Shown here in pieces: positions 32,280 to 34,860 of a stretch of 34,860 nt of DNA (within the stretch, counting starts at the first letter, position 1; the number at the start of each line of letters is the position of its first letter). This stretch comes from Thermoplasmata archaeon. Lineage in GTDB: Archaea > Thermoplasmatota > Thermoplasmata > Thermoplasmatales > Thermoplasmataceae. The notes under the pieces were generated by a model. The model searched no databases and was not told the origin of the DNA. It saw only the letters and a list, made by a program, of their open reading frames with translations. Made by a program: the position numbers and the translations under genes. Location of the stretch: assembly GCA_021802055.1 (NCBI GenBank), contig JAKAAY010000018.1, positions 1 through 34,860 of the forward strand. Reading direction: 5' to 3'.

Positions 32280-33125
32280 TTACTGTACCATCTTATGGAG
32301 CTGAGTAGCTTCGTAGTACGCCCTCCTTATACCTGCCTTTCTGTATCCCATTATATTTCCTTCTGACATCATCTTCTCAAGCTTCTCTTTCTCGGACCTG
32401 ACCAAGAAGATCCTGCCGTATCTAAATAGGACCTCCAGCCCAGGTTCTGAATAATCAGGAAGATAGATTTCGTAGATATTGTCCCTGTACAGTGAATGCA
32501 TGTCACCCATCCAGGTTATTTGCCCTTTACCAAGTATTACGAAGTAATCCCCAACTCCTTCCGCTTCTTCAGGCAAATGAGTGGAGAATATGTAGTCTAG
32601 GTTGGACTCAACCGCCAGATATTTCATCAGGACTGAGGACCTGAAGGCATCCAGTCTGGAAAATGGTTCATCAAGAATCAGCGATCTAGATCCACAACCT
32701 ATTGTATTAAGGATGTTAATGAACTGTTCCTCTCCGCTTGACAGTTCTGAGATCTTTTTTTCCAGAGCCTTGTTCAGTTGCAATATATCAATTAGGGTTT
32801 CAAGGACTTTCCCGCAACCACGCGTCACAGAGAGAAATCTGGTATAATCCATGACCTTGAAGCGGTACGGGTAATGCGGACGCTCGAAGGAAAACGAAAA
32901 GCGGGAAACAAACTCATCCCTGTTTAAATACGGGTCAATACCGTTGACAAGGACGTGGCCATCTGAAGGACGCAGCAGACCACAAAGAAGGGAAAGGAGA
33001 GTTGTCTTGCCCGATCCGTTCTGCCCAAGGATTGCGATTCTCCTGGAACTCACATCCAGGTTAATCTCATTGAATACTTGAACAGCACCAAAACTGAACG
33101 ATAGATTCTTTAGTTCCACCTTCAA
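32280..33125 (-). CDS. ABC transporter ATP-binding protein
   Basis: The 281-residue protein is a single ATPase domain plus a C-terminal extension of about 70 residues. Motifs: GQNGSGKT (34-41, Walker A), ELSSGEEQF (127-135, signature, degenerate from LSGGQ), LILDEP (149-154, Walker B) and STHLPEEAE (His183, switch). The Q-loop glutamine appears replaced by glutamate (SFERPHYP), as in some ABC-2 type exporters. It would energise export through the ABC-2 permease encoded next, which is broken by the insertion sequence. The start lies four bases after the end of the upstream membrane-protein gene. Confidence 0.9.
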   Translation of the reverse strand: MKVELKNLSFSFGAVQVFNEINLDVSSRRIAILGQNGSGKTTLLSLLCGLLRPSDGHVLVNGIDPYLNRDEFVSRFSFSFERPHYPYRFKVMDYTRFLSVTRGCGKVLETLIDILQLNKALEKKISELSSGEEQFINILNTIGCGSRSLILDEPFSRLDAFRSSVLMKYLAVESNLDYIFSTHLPEEAEGVGDYFVILGKGQITWMGDMHSLYRDNIYEIYLPDYSEPGLEVLFRYGRIFLVRSEKEKLEKMMSEGNIMGYRKAGIRRAYYEATQLHKMVQ

Positions 33126-33129
33126 GAAA

Positions 33130-33975
33130 CTACCTCATTTGCCTGAATGCGATTATGGATATTATGAGCCCTGCTCCAAGTAGGACCAAATTAAGCGGCA
33201 AACTTGCCTCAAAGCCGTAATAAATCCAACCGACCCAATCCTGTTGCGGCGCTGAGTTTCCGCTGCCTATGATAATGCTCGCTCCCCGGCTAAAGTCATT
33301 ACCGGTGACCCCGGGATAGATATAGTGAAAAATTGAGCTAAAATTCTGCGAGTATTTCATGTTTGCCAGTGCATACTGCGTCCCGATGTGAACGTACTGC
33401 ACCACGTCAAAGGCAGGCAATCTTAGGTTATGATAAGCCGGATATCCGAGAAAGGGTCGAACTACCAGGTGCGAAATATTATTTGAGGAGATGCTTGCGC
33501 TGAAAAGTGGAGTTTTTACCCCTGTGCCGTTTGGCAACAATAGTGATAGAAAGGGGTTGCTGTCCTGGTTGACCACATCAGTATGATTGTAAACCTCCAA
33601 AATTTGAGAAGCAGAGAACGGCAAGGAGGGTAGATTATTGATGTTGAACCCAATGGACGTTCCTACCAGTTTGTAGACAATGGTCTCCATTGAATACTGG
33701 CCACGACCCTTATCAGTAATGGTTGCCTTGAAACCATAGGAATACGGTTGACCGGTGCTATTGATGAAGAGTCCGCAAGTACCATAGTATGTCAGGGAAG
33801 AACCATCAGAGAATGTATTCTGGTACGGTTCAGTAATGTAACTCCCAAAATAAAAGGTAGTCACTGGTATAAAATTTATGAGAGCCCCAGTGAGAACCAT
33901 GACCACCACTAATAGTGTGGAAATTCTAATGCTCCTTCTCATTCTGGGTCTCTTTTTGCTCGCAGACATGGCCAT
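33130..33975 (-). CDS. Membrane-anchored extracytoplasmic protein of the ABC operon
   Basis: From ATG 33975 the protein has 281 residues; GGTG (33982-33985, minus strand) lies six bases before this ATG, so I prefer it to the GTG at 33984. After a basic start (KKRPRMRRSIR) come a membrane helix (TLLVVVMVLTGALINFIPV), about 210 residues with many Asn, Ser, Thr and Tyr typical of an exterior domain in acidophiles, and a C-terminal helix (SLPLNLVLLGAGLIISIIAF) ending FRQMR. Both termini are thus probably cytosolic with the bulk outside. I recognise no family. It is followed by the ATPase gene, so it is likely an accessory, substrate-handling or immunity-type component of that transporter. Confidence 0.7.
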   Translation of the reverse strand: MAMSASKKRPRMRRSIRISTLLVVVMVLTGALINFIPVTTFYFGSYITEPYQNTFSDGSSLTYYGTCGLFINSTGQPYSYGFKATITDKGRGQYSMETIVYKLVGTSIGFNINNLPSLPFSASQILEVYNHTDVVNQDSNPFLSLLLPNGTGVKTPLFSASISSNNISHLVVRPFLGYPAYHNLRLPAFDVVQYVHIGTQYALANMKYSQNFSSIFHYIYPGVTGNDFSRGASIIIGSGNSAPQQDWVGWIYYGFEASLPLNLVLLGAGLIISIIAFRQMR

Positions 33976-34052
33976 CGTTGACACCGGAAATCTCTATCAT
34001 AGAATTAAAGCGTTATCCGCTCTTCATTCTTGTGAGAGTTTCGAAACGGGGA

Positions 34053-34602
34053 CTAATCGACCTCCACCGGTATGAAGTACACGGCTTCTGTTAGTGACTG
34101 GCCAAGGATGTATGCTTGCACACCAACTTCATTAGGATGTCCTGTGACCTGAACTATGTTCAGCACGATTGTACCGCTGGTAGTGGTGATCTGGTATGAT
34201 GTCTCAGAGTTAAGGACATATGCCGATTGTGAATTACTGGTTCCCGTGATCGAGGCAGATGACCACCAAGGGTGATTTACCCAGTTGTGGAAATAGGTAT
34301 TCTCATTCAGGACAAATTGGCCTGCGCCGGTATTGTCTTCCCAGTTCCATTGTGTATTTACCTGACCGAGACACCAACCCCACATGTTATTTTCCTGCCA
34401 GGTTGTAGTATAATAATTACCGGGAACGTAGGCTGCAGGAGTGGCGTGTGGCTCTGTTGCAGCTTGTGCTGAAGGCATCATCAACCAAATCAGAGACAGA
34501 ACCACCACGGAAAAAACTAATCCCGCCGCAAGGAAACATACGGTTTTCCGCTTTGACCTTTTCTACCCGCTGATCAGTATAGATACTTTCTTGATTTAAC
34601 AT
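34053..34602 (-). pseudogene. Trp-rich secreted protein, apparently frameshifted near its 5' end
   Basis: The main frame (34053-34508 and upstream to a stop) encodes a basic segment KRSKRKT, a hydrophobic stretch (VCFLAAGLVFSVVVLSLIWL) and a signal-peptidase-like site PSAQA, followed by about 130 exterior residues with eight Trp and one Cys (NNMWGWCLGQVNTQWNWED, NWVNHPWWSS). That frame has no good start: a GTG at 34508 would discard the basic part. An ATG at 34602, 24 nt after a TATA box, opens a neighbouring frame (MLNQESIYTDQRVE). Removing one base from the T-run at 34559-34562 joins the two. Either the gene is frameshifted or the run is a sequencing error. Family unknown; first gene of the ABC operon. 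Confidence 0.6.
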
Positions 34603-34622
34603 CCGTCACTTAATGTGTATCT

Positions 34623-34630
34623 CTATATAA
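34623..34630 (-). promoter_or_regulatory. TATA box of the secreted-protein/ABC operon
   Basis: TTATATAG on the minus strand is centred about 24 nt before ATG 34602, pointing to a leaderless transcript that begins at that ATG. Confidence 0.55.
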
Positions 34631-34797
34631 TGCCTTGCAGTTATGAAACAATCAAAATGTGCTTATTTTTCTTGATTCTTGACCCCATACATACGCAATT
34701 AAACAAGGGACATAGCTTCCCGAAAGTTGTGATGGTATGTTAGAGGCGGAGTGGTTTGGTCCCCTATTATGAGAGTGGATTGGCTTCTTAGCTATCA

Positions 34798-34860
34798 TCA
34801 CTTTTCTATTATACTTTCTTTCCATTCTTCATATACCTCCCTTGGCGCTTTATAATCTAT
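34798..34860 (-). CDS. C-terminus of a transposase/integrase-like protein, cut by the window edge
   Basis: The minus-strand frame entering from the right edge reads IDYKAPREVYEEWKESIIEK and then stops (TGA at 34798-34800). The KAPREVYEEW pattern recalls the K-TP-x-E-x-Y tail of rve-type transposases, in which residues shortly after the catalytic core read like this. With only 20 residues the assignment is tentative. The 195 bases between it and the secreted-protein start contain only that gene's promoter. Confidence 0.4.
   Translation of the reverse strand: MDYKAPREVYEEWKESIIEK

Noticed and set aside
1-34860. CRISPR array, rRNA genes, replication origin
   Set aside because: No regularly spaced repeats, no rRNA sequence, and no clustered origin-box repeats or orc1/cdc6 gene were seen.

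Overview
The window is chromosomal DNA of an archaeon, most likely a member of the Thermoplasmata (Thermoplasmatales type); genus and species cannot be read from the sequence. The archaeal evidence is ribosomal proteins L7Ae, S28e, L24e, S24e, S27ae and S3Ae, RNA polymerase subunit Rpo7, Spt4, aIF5B, NMD3, a GTP-dependent dephospho-CoA kinase, a DUF763 protein, and a tRNA-Met(CAT) with a 17-nt intron at position 37/38. Many genes have a TATA box about 25 nt before the start codon (leaderless transcription). Others use GGAG or GGTG ribosome-binding sites, sometimes with TTG starts.

Layout. 1-803: decayed transposase. 929-5946: a small membrane protein, a GNAT acetyltransferase abutting malic enzyme, a double-GNAT protein, and two divergent genes of unknown function. 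6084-9112: the translation operon L7Ae-S28e-L24e-Ndk-aIF5B, in which L24e lacks an ordinary start codon. 9119-13869: CaCA-type exchanger coupled to S-adenosylmethionine decarboxylase, a winged-helix regulator, octanoyltransferase LipB, and a P5C-type aldehyde dehydrogenase. 13923-19070: a very large Lhr-family helicase. 19381-22297 (minus strand): Rpo7-Spt4-dephospho-CoA kinase-S24e-S27ae-DUF763. 22750-26963: acyl-CoA dehydrogenase of isovaleryl-CoA type, NMD3, arginine deiminase and S3Ae, followed by the intron-containing tRNA. 27233-28609: a DtxR/MntR-like regulator with a perfect palindrome at its own promoter, translationally linked to a predicted nickel/cobalt-type membrane transporter. 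tRNA-Pro(CGG) follows.

The right end (29471-34860) is accessory DNA. On the minus strand, a Trp-rich secreted protein (with an apparent one-base frameshift), a membrane-anchored extracytoplasmic protein, an ABC ATPase and an ABC-2 permease form a likely export operon. The permease is split seven codons after its likely start by a complete 2148-bp insertion sequence with 13-bp perfect terminal inverted repeats and a 6-bp target duplication (TTGAAG). The element carries an IS1634/IS4-like DDE transposase and a small divergent passenger gene, with a perfect 18-bp palindrome between the two. A transposase C-terminus enters from the right edge.

The most notable observations are the interrupted ABC operon, the element with its passenger and candidate operator, the metalloregulator-transporter pair, and the missing L24e start codon.
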